From Ignavibacteria bacterium (lineage in GTDB: Bacteria; Bacteroidota; Ignavibacteria; Ignavibacteriales; SURF-24), in the NCBI GenBank assembly GCA_025612245.1, contig JAAXKQ010000020.1, forward strand, positions 1 to 64,000: 64,000 bases of DNA, read 5' to 3'. The notes beneath the pieces are model-generated. The model was not told the origin of the DNA. It saw nothing but the letters and a program-made list of their open reading frames with translations, and ran no database searches. This document shows, piece after piece, positions 16,895-25,766 of this stretch. The position numbers and the translations under genes were made by a program. How positions within the stretch are numbered: position 1 is the stretch's first letter; the number at the start of each line of letters is the position of its first letter.

Positions 16895-17650
16895 ATGGAT
16901 GAATTAAAAAAATTTGCAAAACTCCTGGCCGATAAAAGCGGCGAAATTGTACGCGGCTATTTCCGTACTAAAATACAAATTGAATCAAAACAGGACTTGT
17001 CGCCCGTTACAATTGCCGATAAGAAAGCCGAAGAAGCCATGCGCGAAATGATAATGAAGGAATTCCCGGACCACGGAATTCTGGGCGAGGAATTCGGAAG
17101 CCATAATATAGATTCCGACTACCAGTGGGTGCTGGATCCTATAGACGGCACTAAAAGCTTTATCTGCGGCGCCGTAAGCTTCGGTACCCTCATTGCCCTG
17201 ATGAAAAATAACCAGCCCATTCTGGGAGTAATTAACCAGCCGGTTTTGAATGACTTCCTTATAGGAGATAACTTTACCGCTGAACTCAATGGCCAAAAGG
17301 TGCGCCTCAGGCAATGCAACGGCCTTTCTGATGCGGTGCTGCTTACAACCGACCACCTGCACATTGAAAAATACCAGAACCTCCCGGCATTCGAAAACCT
17401 CATCCATAAGGTGAAACTCTACCGCAACTGGGGCGACTGCTACGGCTATTACCTCGTTGCTACGGGATTTGCCGACGTTATGATTGATCCGGAAATGTCA
17501 GTCTGGGATTCCATGGCTTTGATTCCCGTAATCCGCGGTGCCGGCGGCATAATTACGGATTATCAGGGGAATGACCCCGTGCAGGGGCACAGCATTGTTG
17601 CTGCCGGTCCTTCAATTCATGGCGAGGTTATAAGGCTTCTTAACCCATAA
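16895..17650 (+). CDS. hisN: histidinol-phosphatase, inositol monophosphatase family
   Basis: This enzyme would dephosphorylate L-histidinol phosphate, the penultimate step of histidine synthesis, in the cytoplasm with Mg2+. The 251 residues match the family length. Metal-binding motifs are GEEFG (64-68), WVLDPIDGTKSF (78-89) and WDSMALIPVIRGAGG near residue 210. The segment NWGDCYGYYLVATG near 180 favours HisN over general inositol phosphatases. Related phosphatases act on inositol or sugar phosphates, so the substrate remains inferred. It ends four bases before a convergent gene. Confidence 0.85.
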   Translation: MDELKKFAKLLADKSGEIVRGYFRTKIQIESKQDLSPVTIADKKAEEAMREMIMKEFPDHGILGEEFGSHNIDSDYQWVLDPIDGTKSFICGAVSFGTLIALMKNNQPILGVINQPVLNDFLIGDNFTAELNGQKVRLRQCNGLSDAVLLTTDHLHIEKYQNLPAFENLIHKVKLYRNWGDCYGYYLVATGFADVMIDPEMSVWDSMALIPVIRGAGGIITDYQGNDPVQGHSIVAAGPSIHGEVIRLLNP

Positions 17651-17654
17651 GGTG

Positions 17655-18050
17655 TTATCTGCCGGATTTCTTTTTTGTCTTCTTTACTTTTTGAGTTTTT
17701 TCTACTTCTGCTGCCTGGGGTTTTGTACCCGACGTATCGGGCCTCAGGTAGCCCTCCTGTATCAGCTTGTCTGTGGACTTGAAAAGCCTGACCTTAATTT
17801 CGGTCGATTCATAGACTCCGGTGGATTCGATCTTTATGCCGAAGATCTCCTTTTCAAGCCTTACAGAGGCTACAAGCTTGTCGTCTGCAATTAAATCGTT
17901 GCTTACCGAACTTTTCTTTTCAGGTATGTTCGAAAGCGCCCAGTAAATTCCTTTCTTTGCGTTCTGAAACGCCTTGTCCATGTTCTCCTCTGTTGTACTT
18001 TGCGCGAAGGACAGTGTGGGTAAAATCAGCAAAATCAGCCATATTTTCAT
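17655..18050 (-). CDS. secreted hypothetical protein with basic tail
   Basis: The 131-residue product starts with a signal peptide (MKIWLILLILPTLSFAQS). The mature part has a repeat-like beta region (DKLVASVRLEKEIFGIKIES) and ends in a Lys-rich tail (VEKTQKVKKTKKKSGR). No family is recognised. It converges with hisN and is divergent from trxA. Confidence 0.7.
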   Translation of the reverse strand: MKIWLILLILPTLSFAQSTTEENMDKAFQNAKKGIYWALSNIPEKKSSVSNDLIADDKLVASVRLEKEIFGIKIESTGVYESTEIKVRLFKSTDKLIQEGYLRPDTSGTKPQAAEVEKTQKVKKTKKKSGR

Positions 18051-18164
18051 CGCATCATCTCCGGAAAATATCGGTACTTATGCCATCATACGCTACGTTA
18101 TTCTATTGAATCTGTTTAATATAATTTGCATCAAATAAGCATGAAAAACAATTATGGAAAAGGT

Positions 18165-18503
18165 ATGAATAATAACATTGTGGTTGGAACAGATAATAAT
18201 TTCGATAATGAGGTTCTTTCTGCCCGGATGCCGGTGTTGGTCGATTTCTGGGCCCCGTGGTGCGGTCCCTGCCGCATGGTTGCACCTGTGGTGGATGAGC
18301 TGGCAAACGAGCTTCAGGGAAAGCTTAAGGTTGTAAAGGTAAATACGGATGAAAATTACGGCGTCGCCTCACGCTATGGAATAATGAGTATTCCGACGCT
18401 TGGCATTTTCAGGAATGGCAGGATGGTGGATTCTGTAATTGGTGCCGTCCCTAAGCAGCACCTGGTAAAAAAACTTAACTCTTATATTGAAAGCGCAAGC
18501 TGA
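18165..18503 (+). CDS. trxA: thioredoxin
   Basis: This small cytoplasmic disulfide reductase keeps the [10 protein letters not shown] active site (Cys at residues 35 and 38 counted from near MNNNIV) and the cis-Pro loop [10 protein letters not shown]. The start at 18165 is chosen because GGAAAAGG lies just upstream and because the 112-residue length is that of thioredoxin; ATG 18141 and TTG 18126 would add unusual extensions. It would be reduced by the TrxB encoded at 54128-55123. A strong hairpin terminator follows. Confidence 0.92.
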   Translation: MNNNIVVGTDNNFDNEVLSARMPVLVDFWAPWCGPCRMVAPVVDELANELQGKLKVVKVNTDENYGVASRYGIMSIPTLGIFRNGRMVDSVIGAVPKQHLVKKLNSYIESAS

Positions 18504-18546
18504 ACATAAAGACGGGTATGTCTGAATAAAAGTATATTCCATAAAC

Positions 18547-18575
18547 GAGAAAGCCTCCTAACAGGAGGCTTTCTC
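18547..18575. terminator. bidirectional terminator between trxA and ferredoxin
   Basis: A perfect 13-bp stem, GAGAAAGCCTCCT with AGGAGGCTTTCTC, is separated by AAC. It lies between two convergent genes and can serve both. Confidence 0.85.
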
Positions 18576-18593
18576 TAGTATATAAGCTAAAAA

Positions 18594-18809
18594 TTAGATA
18601 TCCTGGCCAACAATAGCATCAACAGCGCATGCTTCCTGGCAGTCGCCGCAGTTCTGGCATAATTCAGGTACAATGTAAGTATGATCTTCTGAAAGAGCAG
18701 GGAATGTTGTACCGTTTAATTCGTAGCTTTCGCCGGCATTGTAAATAGCACCTTTTTCGCATTCTTCAACGCAAGCTGAGCAGCTGATGCATTCGTCTGT
18801 AATTTTCAT
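18594..18809 (-). CDS. 2[4Fe-4S] ferredoxin
   Basis: The 71-residue electron carrier has two cluster motifs, CISCSACVEECEKGAI (8-23) and CQNCGDCQEACAVDAI (51-66). Each has the four Cys ligands, but the usual Pro after the fourth Cys is replaced by Glu or Ala. The linker between the motifs holds about 25 residues (YELNGTTFPALSEDHTY), as in the Chlorobium-type ferredoxins that serve in reductive carbon metabolism. It is transcribed alone, toward the shared terminator with trxA. Confidence 0.92.
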   Translation of the reverse strand: MKITDECISCSACVEECEKGAIYNAGESYELNGTTFPALSEDHTYIVPELCQNCGDCQEACAVDAIVGQDI

Positions 18810-19257
18810 GTTTTTCTCCCGATTTTTAAATAATTTTTAGTTTTTAGAAAATCTATTTTAACATTAACAATAAGGATAATGCAATTAATGAATAAATTGC
18901 CGCCTTATTGCAAATTTTCGCGGAAATTCTGGTAAAAAGCTGAATCCCAACAATAATTCCCACAGTTACTGCCCATAATAAGTACAAGAACTGTACCAGA
19001 AATTATTTCTTTAATTTTGCCCCCAAATGCGGCTTGGAAACTCTTATAACCCGGGCAAACGCAAAAATCCAACCCGGGGTCCTATTATAGCCCGGTAAGC
19101 TATTCTTAAATCTAAGAAAAAGCAGGGCATTAATTACCAGGTCCTAATAACGCTCTACTTCAAAGTGAGAGCCATAAAAGGGGGCATTTGATTGTAAGGC
19201 TTCTATAACCTATTTTTATGCTTAATTATTTTATGTTTCAGGTAAACGTTTTAAGCA
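18810..19257. other. 448-base intergenic region, no gene seen
   Basis: This region separates the divergent ferredoxin and methyltransferase genes and must contain both promoters. An inverted CCCGGG pair is visible around 19049-19077. No convincing ORF, RNA gene or operator was identified. Confidence 0.5.
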
Positions 19258-20202
19258 ATGTCAGAAGAAAAAACAAGGTCCGGGAAAAATAAAACTGTTC
19301 TGCTCGACCCGGAGGAAAGAGAACTTTACAAAAGGCGGCTGATACGGGAAGTTCCGCCTTCTGCCCTCAAAAAGCCCCCCACAGGCACTATCAATGGCAG
19401 CTGCATGGAATGGGCCGGGCATCTGCCCAGGGGGTTTGCCGATCTCTTATTCCTCGATCCCCCCTATAACCTTGCAAAGGATTTTAATGGCTGGAAGTTC
19501 AGCCGGCAGAGGGTTGAAGAATATACCGGCTGGCTCAACGATATCCTTTGCAGGCTTAAACATGTGCTTAAACCTTCGGCTTCGGTTTATATTTGTGGCG
19601 ACTGGTTTACTTCGGCATCCATATTTGAAGCTGCCTCGCGCCACTTTGTTGTACGCAACCGCATTACCTGGGAGAGGGAAAAGGGGCGGGGAGCCAAGTC
19701 CAACTGGAAAAACTCAAGCGAGGATATCTGGTTCTGCACCCTGGGCAACAAGTATACGTTTAATATAGACGACGTTAAACTAAGGCGCCGCGTTATGGCT
19801 CCTTATACGGAAAACGGCAGTCCCAAGGACTGGGAGAAAACCCTGGCCGGAAATTACAGGGATACGCATCCCTCGAACATATGGACGGATATTACCATAC
19901 CTTTCTGGTCCATGCCCGAAAATACGGAACATCCCACGCAGAAAAGCGAAAAGCTGCTGGCAAAGATAATACTTGCCTCCACGAAGGAAGGGGACTTTGT
20001 GCTCGATCCTTTTTTGGGGAGCGGTACAACTTCAGTTACGGCAAAAAAGCTGGGCCGGAGGTATCTGGGCATTGAACAGAACGAGGAATATTGCCTCATA
20101 GCCGAAAAGCGCCTCGCAATGGCTGAAGAGAATAAAAGCATTCAGGGTTTAACCGGCGGCGTCTTCTGGGAACGCAATACACTCCACCTCCAGAAAAAAT
20201 AA
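19258..20202 (+). CDS. orphan site-specific DNA methyltransferase, beta class
   Basis: The 314-residue enzyme would transfer a methyl group from S-adenosylmethionine to an exocyclic amine of adenine or cytosine in DNA. Catalytic motif IV DPPYNL (67-72) precedes the S-adenosylmethionine-binding motif DPFLGSGTT (250-258), the order of beta-class enzymes. ENTEHPTQKSEKLLAKII is the typical motif X. No restriction endonuclase lies nearby, so it is probably solitary and may serve in regulation or protection. The recognition sequence cannot be read from the gene. Confidence 0.9.
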   Translation: MSEEKTRSGKNKTVLLDPEERELYKRRLIREVPPSALKKPPTGTINGSCMEWAGHLPRGFADLLFLDPPYNLAKDFNGWKFSRQRVEEYTGWLNDILCRLKHVLKPSASVYICGDWFTSASIFEAASRHFVVRNRITWEREKGRGAKSNWKNSSEDIWFCTLGNKYTFNIDDVKLRRRVMAPYTENGSPKDWEKTLAGNYRDTHPSNIWTDITIPFWSMPENTEHPTQKSEKLLAKIILASTKEGDFVLDPFLGSGTTSVTAKKLGRRYLGIEQNEEYCLIAEKRLAMAEENKSIQGLTGGVFWERNTLHLQKK

Positions 20203-20315
20203 GTCCATATCCGGGCCAAATAACCCTGTAAATCCGGCGGTATGCTATGGAGTTTTTTATATAATTTCGGCATCTTTAAAGCAGCAAATTTCTTTAATTT
20301 ATAACCGGAGAATTT

Positions 20316-21551
20316 ATGGCTGTCATCAGACCCTTTAAGGCCTTAAGACCAAAGGAAAATGTTGCTCACCTTGTGGCAAGCGTCCCTTACGACGTTGTCA
20401 ACCGCGATGAGGCTGCCGTTATGGCACAGGATTTCCCTTTCAGCTATCTCAGAATTACAAGAGCTGAGATTGAACTCGATAAGAACATTAACCCTTATTC
20501 GGAGGAAGTTTACCTGAAGGCAAAGGAAAACCTCCTGAAGATTAAAAGCCAGGCGCCGCTCATCACAGACGAGAAATCTCACCTCTACATCTATAAGCTC
20601 GTCATGGGAAGCCAGGAACAGGTGGGCATTGCTGCTACATTTTCCGTTGATGATTACGACAATAATGTTATATTAAAGCATGAAAAGACCAGAAAGGATA
20701 AGGAAGACGACAGGACAAAGCATATCGTTACCACTGAGGCTCAGACAGGTCCCGTGTTCCTGACCTACAGGGGAGTAGATGCCGTAAATGAAGCCGTTGA
20801 CAAAACCATGCAAGAAATAAGTCCCGTCTACGACTTTACCGCTCCCGACGGCATAAAGCACACAATCTGGATTATGCCTGATGAGTATACCGGTCTGGTT
20901 ATTAAGGAAATTGCAAGCGTCAAAAACTTATACATTGCCGATGGCCACCATCGTGCGGCAAGTGCTGCAAGGGCCCAAAAGGTTAAAAAGGAAAACAATC
21001 CCGGCCACAACGGCTCGGAAGAGTATAACTTTTTCCTGGCCGTTCTTTTTCCGGCCGAGCAGCTGAGAATTATGCCCTATAACAGGGCGGTTGCGGATCT
21101 GAACGGGCTTTCGGAAGAGGAGTTCTTTAATAAAATTAAGGAGCATTTTACACTCGAGGAATCCGGCTGCCCGGAACCCCCTGAAAGAAGGTCTTTTGCC
21201 ATGTTTATTGAAGGCAAGTGGTACCTCTTAAAGCCAAACAGTACGCTTAAGCCTTCTGAAAGCTTTGGTGAAAACCTGGATGTAAGCGTTCTTCAGAATT
21301 ACCTGCTTAATCCCATACTTGGAATTGACGATCCCCGTACAAATAAGAGAATAGATTTTATTGGGGGAATCAGGGGAACAGGCGAACTGGAGAAGCTCGT
21401 TAACTCTGGGCGTGCGGCAGTAGCGTTTTCGATGTACCCGGTTTCGGTCGATGACCTTATGAACATCTCGGATGCCGGTGAAATAATGCCTCCTAAATCC
21501 ACCTGGTTTGAACCGAAGTTAAGGGACGGGCTGTTGGTGCATTTAATATAG
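20316..21551 (+). CDS. DUF1015 family protein
   Basis: The 411-residue protein matches the DUF1015 family throughout: MAVIRPFKALRPKENVAHLV at the start, VASVPYDVVNRDEA, then IADGHHRAASAARA near residue 210 and GIDDPRTNKRIDFIGG near 338. The family is widespread in anaerobes and usually neighbours serA/serC, suggesting a link to serine or phosphoserine metabolism. Structure-based hints of kinase or nucleotide binding exist for relatives, but no activity is established here. It is followed after 92 bases by serC, with a hairpin between them. Confidence 0.88.
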   Translation: MAVIRPFKALRPKENVAHLVASVPYDVVNRDEAAVMAQDFPFSYLRITRAEIELDKNINPYSEEVYLKAKENLLKIKSQAPLITDEKSHLYIYKLVMGSQEQVGIAATFSVDDYDNNVILKHEKTRKDKEDDRTKHIVTTEAQTGPVFLTYRGVDAVNEAVDKTMQEISPVYDFTAPDGIKHTIWIMPDEYTGLVIKEIASVKNLYIADGHHRAASAARAQKVKKENNPGHNGSEEYNFFLAVLFPAEQLRIMPYNRAVADLNGLSEEEFFNKIKEHFTLEESGCPEPPERRSFAMFIEGKWYLLKPNSTLKPSESFGENLDVSVLQNYLLNPILGIDDPRTNKRIDFIGGIRGTGELEKLVNSGRAAVAFSMYPVSVDDLMNISDAGEIMPPKSTWFEPKLRDGLLVHLI

Positions 21552-21564
21552 TTGTTTTACACTG

Positions 21565-21602
21565 TCTGCCTTCTTTGCGGCTTTTTCTGTAAAGAAGGCA
21601 GA
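21565..21602 (+). promoter_or_regulatory. 12-bp stem hairpin in the DUF1015-serC spacer
   Basis: TCTGCCTTCTTT pairs with AAAGAAGGCAGA across a 14-base loop. There is no T-run immediately after it, so it is more likely an mRNA-processing or attenuation structure than a full terminator. Confidence 0.55.
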
Positions 21603-21643
21603 TACGGAAAAGAAAAATTTTTAACAAAAAAAGGAAGACTTGG

Positions 21644-22729
21644 ATGGAAAAAAGAATTTATAACTTCAGCGCAGGCCCTGCTGTTCTTCCGGAAGAAGTA
21701 CTGCTTGAAGCACAGGAAAACCTCTTTACGCTGCCTGGCGTCGGAATGTCAATCCTTGAGATCAGCCACCGCTCAAAGACATTCGATGAAATCATACAGG
21801 GAGCAGACAAGGGCTTAAGAACCCTTCTTGGCATCGACGACAACTACCAGATCCTTTTCCTTCAGGGCGGCGCTACATTGCAGTTCTCAATGGTTCCTTT
21901 GAACCTGATGCCGCCAAAGAATAAAGCCGACTATATACTTACCGGCGTATGGGCAAAAAAAGCCTACAAGGAAGCAAAAAGAGTTGGTGCGGTAAACGTT
22001 GCGGCTTCAACCGAAAGTGAAAACTTTACAAGAATACCCAAACAGGAAGAGCTGAAGCTGGACCCGGATGCCTCGTACGTTCATTTTACATCCAACAATA
22101 CAATCTATGGAACCGAATGGAAAAAAGAGCCCGAGGTTGGCAATGTCCCCTTGGTTTGCGATGCTTCCTCGGATTTCATGCACAAGAAACTAGACGTCAG
22201 CAAGTACGCCCTTATTTATGCCGGTGCACAGAAGAACCTCGGCCCTTCGGGCGTTACGGTAGTTATTGTCAGAAAAGATATGCTCGAAAGAAGCTCCGAG
22301 AATCTGCATACTTATCTGAACTATAAGATCCATGCCGATAACGTCTCAATGTATAATACGCCGTCTACTTTCGGCATTTATATCATTAACCTCGTCACCA
22401 AGTGGCTCATTAAGAAAGGCGGACTTGAGGCGATGTATAAGCTTAACTGCGAGAAGGCGGGAATACTCTACGACTATATGGATGAAAGCGACGGCTTCTA
22501 CCGTCCTACGGCACAGAAGGACAGCCGTTCTCTTATGAACGTTACCTTCCGCCTGCCTAGCGAGGAGCTCGAGAAGAAAATTATTGAAGAGGCTACAAAA
22601 GCCGGGTTCTCCGGACTTAAGGGGCACCGCTCGGTTGGCGGCCTGAGAGCTTCCATATACAATGCCTTCCCGAAACAGGGCGTTGCCGATCTGGTTCAGT
22701 TTATGAAGGACTTTAAGGCAAGAAACTAA
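21644..22729 (+). CDS. serC: phosphoserine aminotransferase
   Basis: SerC converts 3-phosphohydroxypyruvate and glutamate to phosphoserine and 2-oxoglutarate with pyridoxal phosphate, and in some organisms also serves pyridoxine synthesis. The 361 residues match the family. The N-terminal NFSAGPAVLPEEVL motif, the GGATLQFSMVP phosphate-binding loop (75-85) and the PLP Lys-197 in YAGAQKNLGPSG are present. The C-terminus has GLKGHRSVGGLRASIYNA. It follows DUF1015 and ends with a terminator, forming a probable two-gene operon. Confidence 0.96.
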   Translation: MEKRIYNFSAGPAVLPEEVLLEAQENLFTLPGVGMSILEISHRSKTFDEIIQGADKGLRTLLGIDDNYQILFLQGGATLQFSMVPLNLMPPKNKADYILTGVWAKKAYKEAKRVGAVNVAASTESENFTRIPKQEELKLDPDASYVHFTSNNTIYGTEWKKEPEVGNVPLVCDASSDFMHKKLDVSKYALIYAGAQKNLGPSGVTVVIVRKDMLERSSENLHTYLNYKIHADNVSMYNTPSTFGIYIINLVTKWLIKKGGLEAMYKLNCEKAGILYDYMDESDGFYRPTAQKDSRSLMNVTFRLPSEELEKKIIEEATKAGFSGLKGHRSVGGLRASIYNAFPKQGVADLVQFMKDFKARN

Positions 22730-22746
22730 TTCAGTTTATTTTGAAG

Positions 22747-22779
22747 AAGAGCGGCTCTTACCCCCATACAGCCGCTCTT
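22747..22779 (+). terminator. terminator after serC
   Basis: AAGAGCGGCT pairs with AGCCGCTCTT across a 13-base loop and is followed by a short T-run. It closes the DUF1015-serC unit. Confidence 0.75.
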
Positions 22780-22801
22780 TACCATATTATAGGAAGTATA
22801 C

Positions 22802-23230
22802 ATGAAAAAGATTGTTCTTTTTTTTATATTGGTTTTAGCGGTACTTGTTAGCTCTTGCGGCAGGAATTCGGGCCGTAAGTTTGAGGCTTTCAGTCCCGAG
22901 GCCATTGCCATGAACGCTCCGGATGGCTGGGAAGTAAATGCTTCGGTAAGGGTTAAAGGCTTTGACGAGGAAATTCAGGATAAAACCCATAAGGCCAAGC
23001 TGGCATATTCAGTTGACCTGGTTACCCCTCAGGGAAAAACCCTTAACTCATTTGCAGCAGACACCATGAAAGCGGACCAGCAGGAAGAATTTATCGACCT
23101 CGGGGTCGAAGCACAGATGGAGCTAGATTCCACTTTTACCACGGGCAGGTATAAAGTGATCTTTAATGTTAAAGACCTCCTTTCGGGCAGGGAGGTTAAA
23201 GCTGACAAGGAGTTCGACGTATCTAAATAG
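22802..23230 (+). CDS. lipoprotein, unknown function
   Basis: The 142-residue product has a lipoprotein signal (VLFFILVLAVLVSSCGRN, Cys-19). The mature domain looks like an all-beta Ig-like fold (GWEVNASVRVKGFDEEI, then TTGRYKVIFNVKDLLSG), a pattern seen in periplasmic proteins that bind partner proteins. No specific family is recognised. It lies 17 bases before the RsbRD-like gene and the two are likely co-transcribed. Confidence 0.75.
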   Translation: MKKIVLFFILVLAVLVSSCGRNSGRKFEAFSPEAIAMNAPDGWEVNASVRVKGFDEEIQDKTHKAKLAYSVDLVTPQGKTLNSFAADTMKADQQEEFIDLGVEAQMELDSTFTTGRYKVIFNVKDLLSGREVKADKEFDVSK

Positions 23231-23258
23231 TTTTTGAGCTAACATAATGGAGGGAGAG

Positions 23259-23783
23259 ATGCTGCTGCATGATAAGTTCATTGCGCTGATTGAAACTCAT
23301 GCCGAGTTATTGACACGTAACTGGATTAAAGAGGTTAAAAATAACCCGCTTACTCCGGGCTACAAAGATCTCTCGGAAGATGACCTTCACTTCAGGGTTT
23401 TCGACGTCTACAGGCGGCTTAGCGCGTGGCTTCCGCAGGAGGAAACTGCCTTCAGGCAGACAGCCGAACATTACATGAAACTCGGCCGTGCCAGGGCCCA
23501 TGAGGGAATTAAATTGAGCGAAGTGCTCTACGCTACCGCGCTTTCGAAAGTCGAACTCTGGAAGTACATCAGAAGTCAGGGCATCATTAACGATGCCATA
23601 GACATGTACCGTGCGCTTGAATTCTTCAGAAGAATAGATTCGTTCTATGACAAGGTGGTGTATTTCATTGCTACAGGTTACGAGAGCTCCCATATGGAAG
23701 AGCACGAAGTCTTTAAGAAAAGCGGCTTCTTCGATAAGGTTGCCGATTCCTTTGCACACTGGTTCGTAAAAGATATAAAGTAA
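23259..23783 (+). CDS. RsbRD N-terminal-like sensor domain protein
   Basis: The start at 23259 is chosen because GGAGG lies five bases upstream; an ATG at 23247 overlaps that site. The roughly 174-residue helical protein matches the RsbRD N-terminal domain: a leading IETHAELLTRNWIKEVKNN, the conserved Pro-Tyr turn (LTPGYKDLSED), and a GRARAHEGIKLSEVLYA helix. Such globin-like domains act as sensory modules of stressosome proteins, but here no STAS domain follows, so the output partner is unknown. It carries its own terminator. Confidence 0.75.
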   Translation: MLLHDKFIALIETHAELLTRNWIKEVKNNPLTPGYKDLSEDDLHFRVFDVYRRLSAWLPQEETAFRQTAEHYMKLGRARAHEGIKLSEVLYATALSKVELWKYIRSQGIINDAIDMYRALEFFRRIDSFYDKVVYFIATGYESSHMEEHEVFKKSGFFDKVADSFAHWFVKDIK

Positions 23784-23805
23784 TTTTGTTATTTGTTTCT
23801 CTTCG

Positions 23806-23839
23806 AAGCCGGGTATGTGGAAGTCCAGCCTGGCTTTTT
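23806..23839 (+). terminator. terminator after the RsbRD-like gene
   Basis: AAGCCGGG pairs with CCTGGCTT (one G-T pair) and TTTTCTATTTT follows. It overlaps the possible upstream extension of the next gene, which argues for the later start of that gene at 23878. Confidence 0.8.
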
Positions 23840-23877
23840 CTATTTTATTTCGGAATCACTATATAAGGTATGTCGTT

Positions 23878-24990
23878 ATGAAAAAAGTTACTTCGTTCCT
23901 ATTTGTCCTCTTATTTTCTACTGCCGTCTTTGCCCAGCAGTTTTCGGCTGTAGATACAATAATTGAAAATGCAATCAAAAAGCACATTACCCCGGGAGCC
24001 GCCCTCATTGTCGGTACACCCGAGAAAATTCTCTATCAGAAAGCATACGGACATTACACCTACGACCCGGCCTCAAAAGAGGTCAATCTGCAGTCGATGT
24101 TCGACATGGCCTCATGTACAAAGGTTTTTGCTACAACTACATGCATGATGAAGCTCGTTGACGAGGGAAAGATCGATATTGAAACTCCCGTCAAAAACTT
24201 TCTCCCCGATTTTGCACAGAACGGCAAGGGTGATGTTAAGGTCAGAAACCTCCTGCTCCATAACAGCGGACTTCCTGCTTACTATACCCCAAAGGCAGGA
24301 GAAACACCCAAAGACATCTTTAACAAAATCTTCGCCCTCAAGTTTGCCTATAAGACGGATTCAAATATGGTCTATAGCTGCCTGAACTTTGTAAGTACAA
24401 TGAAGGTCATTGAAGCCGTAACCGGTATGCCGATGTATAAGTACTATAAGGAAAACTTTACAGATCCCCTCGGAATGACACGCACAATGTTTACTCCTTC
24501 GGAGGAATATAAAAAGGACTGCCTCCCTGCAACCGACAGCCTGCAGGGTGTTGTGCACGATCCGCTTGCAAGAGGACTTAAAGGGCTTTCAGGCAACGCC
24601 GGTTTGTTCTCAACAGTAGGCGACCTGGCTAAAATCTGCCAGGTTTTATTGGGTAACGGCGTCTACCAGGGTAAGCGTTACTTTAAGGAAGAAACAGTCA
24701 AAGAATTTACCACACGTTATTCTGCAGCAAGCTCAAGGGCACTTGGTTGGGATACAAAATCGCTGCAAGGCTATTCTTCGGCAGGCAAGCTGTTCTCGGC
24801 AAAATCATTCGGCCATACAGGCTATACGGGAACAAGCGTATGGATGGATCCCGAACGCAAGATATTTGTTATACTCCTGACAAACAGGGTTTACCCGGAT
24901 GATAAGGCTAACGTTGGTCCCGTCCGCTCGAATGTTGCCGACGCAGTTGTAAGAGCCCTCGAAGAGAACCCTTCAGCAGCCGGAAACTAA
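23878..24990 (+). CDS. exported serine hydrolase, beta-lactamase/CubicO family
   Basis: This 370-residue protein starts at 23878 with a signal peptide (MKKVTSFLFVLLFSTAVFAQ); an ATG at 23815 would place the terminator inside the coding region. The class C beta-lactamase fold is recognisable by the SxxK motif SCTK in FDMASCTKVFATT (catalytic Ser near residue 80), a Tyr-containing second motif (VYSCLNFVS), and the HTGYTG motif in place of KTG (FGHTGYTGTSVWMDP). Such enzymes cleave esters, peptides or cell-wall peptides; an actual beta-lactamase role is not supported. Confidence 0.88.
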   Translation: MKKVTSFLFVLLFSTAVFAQQFSAVDTIIENAIKKHITPGAALIVGTPEKILYQKAYGHYTYDPASKEVNLQSMFDMASCTKVFATTTCMMKLVDEGKIDIETPVKNFLPDFAQNGKGDVKVRNLLLHNSGLPAYYTPKAGETPKDIFNKIFALKFAYKTDSNMVYSCLNFVSTMKVIEAVTGMPMYKYYKENFTDPLGMTRTMFTPSEEYKKDCLPATDSLQGVVHDPLARGLKGLSGNAGLFSTVGDLAKICQVLLGNGVYQGKRYFKEETVKEFTTRYSAASSRALGWDTKSLQGYSSAGKLFSAKSFGHTGYTGTSVWMDPERKIFVILLTNRVYPDDKANVGPVRSNVADAVVRALEENPSAAGN

Positions 24991-25015
24991 AAACATGTAG
25001 CTGAGCTTTTTTATG

Positions 25016-25036
25016 GGGGCGGGCATCACCCGCCCC
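25016..25036 (+). terminator. GC-rich hairpin after the serine hydrolase
   Basis: GGGGCGGG pairs with CCCGCCCC around CATCA. No T-run follows, so termination would be weak or Rho-assisted. Confidence 0.5.
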
Positions 25037-25192
25037 TGAAGCTTGCACGAGATAGAAACCCCTGGCAGAAAACGTGAACCAGACTTAATTCACGGATGTT
25101 TATTTCCTTCTTTTACTTTCTCGTATTACTGCACTATATTTCGAAACGCTATTTTTATTTTTAATTTACATTTGCGGAAAAAGGATATCAGT

Positions 25193-25696
25193 ATGAGTGA
25201 AAATCATAATCACAGGCCGTCATGGGACACCTATTTCTTGAAGCTTGCAATGCTCGTTTCAGAAAGATCCACATGCCCCAGAATGCACTGCGGCTGCGTA
25301 CTGGTCAGAGATAAACAGATCCTCTCGACCGGCTACAACGGCTCAATTCCAGGCGGTGAGCACTGCGAAGATGCCGGCTGCCTTGTTGTGGATAATCACT
25401 GCATCAGGACCATACACGGCGAAATGAATGCCATACTTCAGTGTTCCACGCACGGCATCAGCACCTCGGGGGCCACGGCTTATGTTACAAACATGCCCTG
25501 TACAAACTGTGCAAAGGCGCTCATTGCAGCTAAGATTAAGGAAATTGTAATTTTTTCCGATTATCACGATACGCTTGCAGAAAAGTTCTTTTCAGATGCC
25601 GGCGTTAAAATAAGAAGGCTCGAAAAGCCTGATAATTTTATTTCATACGACCTGGAAAGTTTTTCTTCGGCAAAGAGGACCGAGAAGAGCAGGTAA
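25193..25696 (+). CDS. dCMP deaminase
   Basis: The start at 25193 follows AAGGA and gives a 167-residue protein of normal family length; an upstream start at 25043 would add 50 atypical residues. The zinc-binding site is HGEMNAILQ (catalytic Glu in the HxE motif) with MPCTNCAKAL providing two Cys ligands. The N-terminal SWDTYFLKLAMLVSERSTCP and GYNGSIPGGEHCEDAGC segments are typical of dCMP/ComE-type deaminases that supply dUMP for dTMP synthesis. It is followed 70 bases later by ppk. Confidence 0.9.
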   Translation: MSENHNHRPSWDTYFLKLAMLVSERSTCPRMHCGCVLVRDKQILSTGYNGSIPGGEHCEDAGCLVVDNHCIRTIHGEMNAILQCSTHGISTSGATAYVTNMPCTNCAKALIAAKIKEIVIFSDYHDTLAEKFFSDAGVKIRRLEKPDNFISYDLESFSSAKRTEKSR

Positions 25697-25766
25697 GTTA
25701 GGCTGAAGCTTCGGAAAAACCGGAAAATTCAATTATATTATTTTATTATAAACAAGTGTTAATTCA

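Noticed and set aside
21552-21818. Plus-strand ORF of 88 codons before and inside serC
   Set aside because: It runs through the hairpin and overlaps serC in another frame; serC has full family support.
23815-23877. N-terminal extension of the serine hydrolase
   Set aside because: It would include a terminator hairpin in the coding region and hide the signal peptide that starts at 23878.
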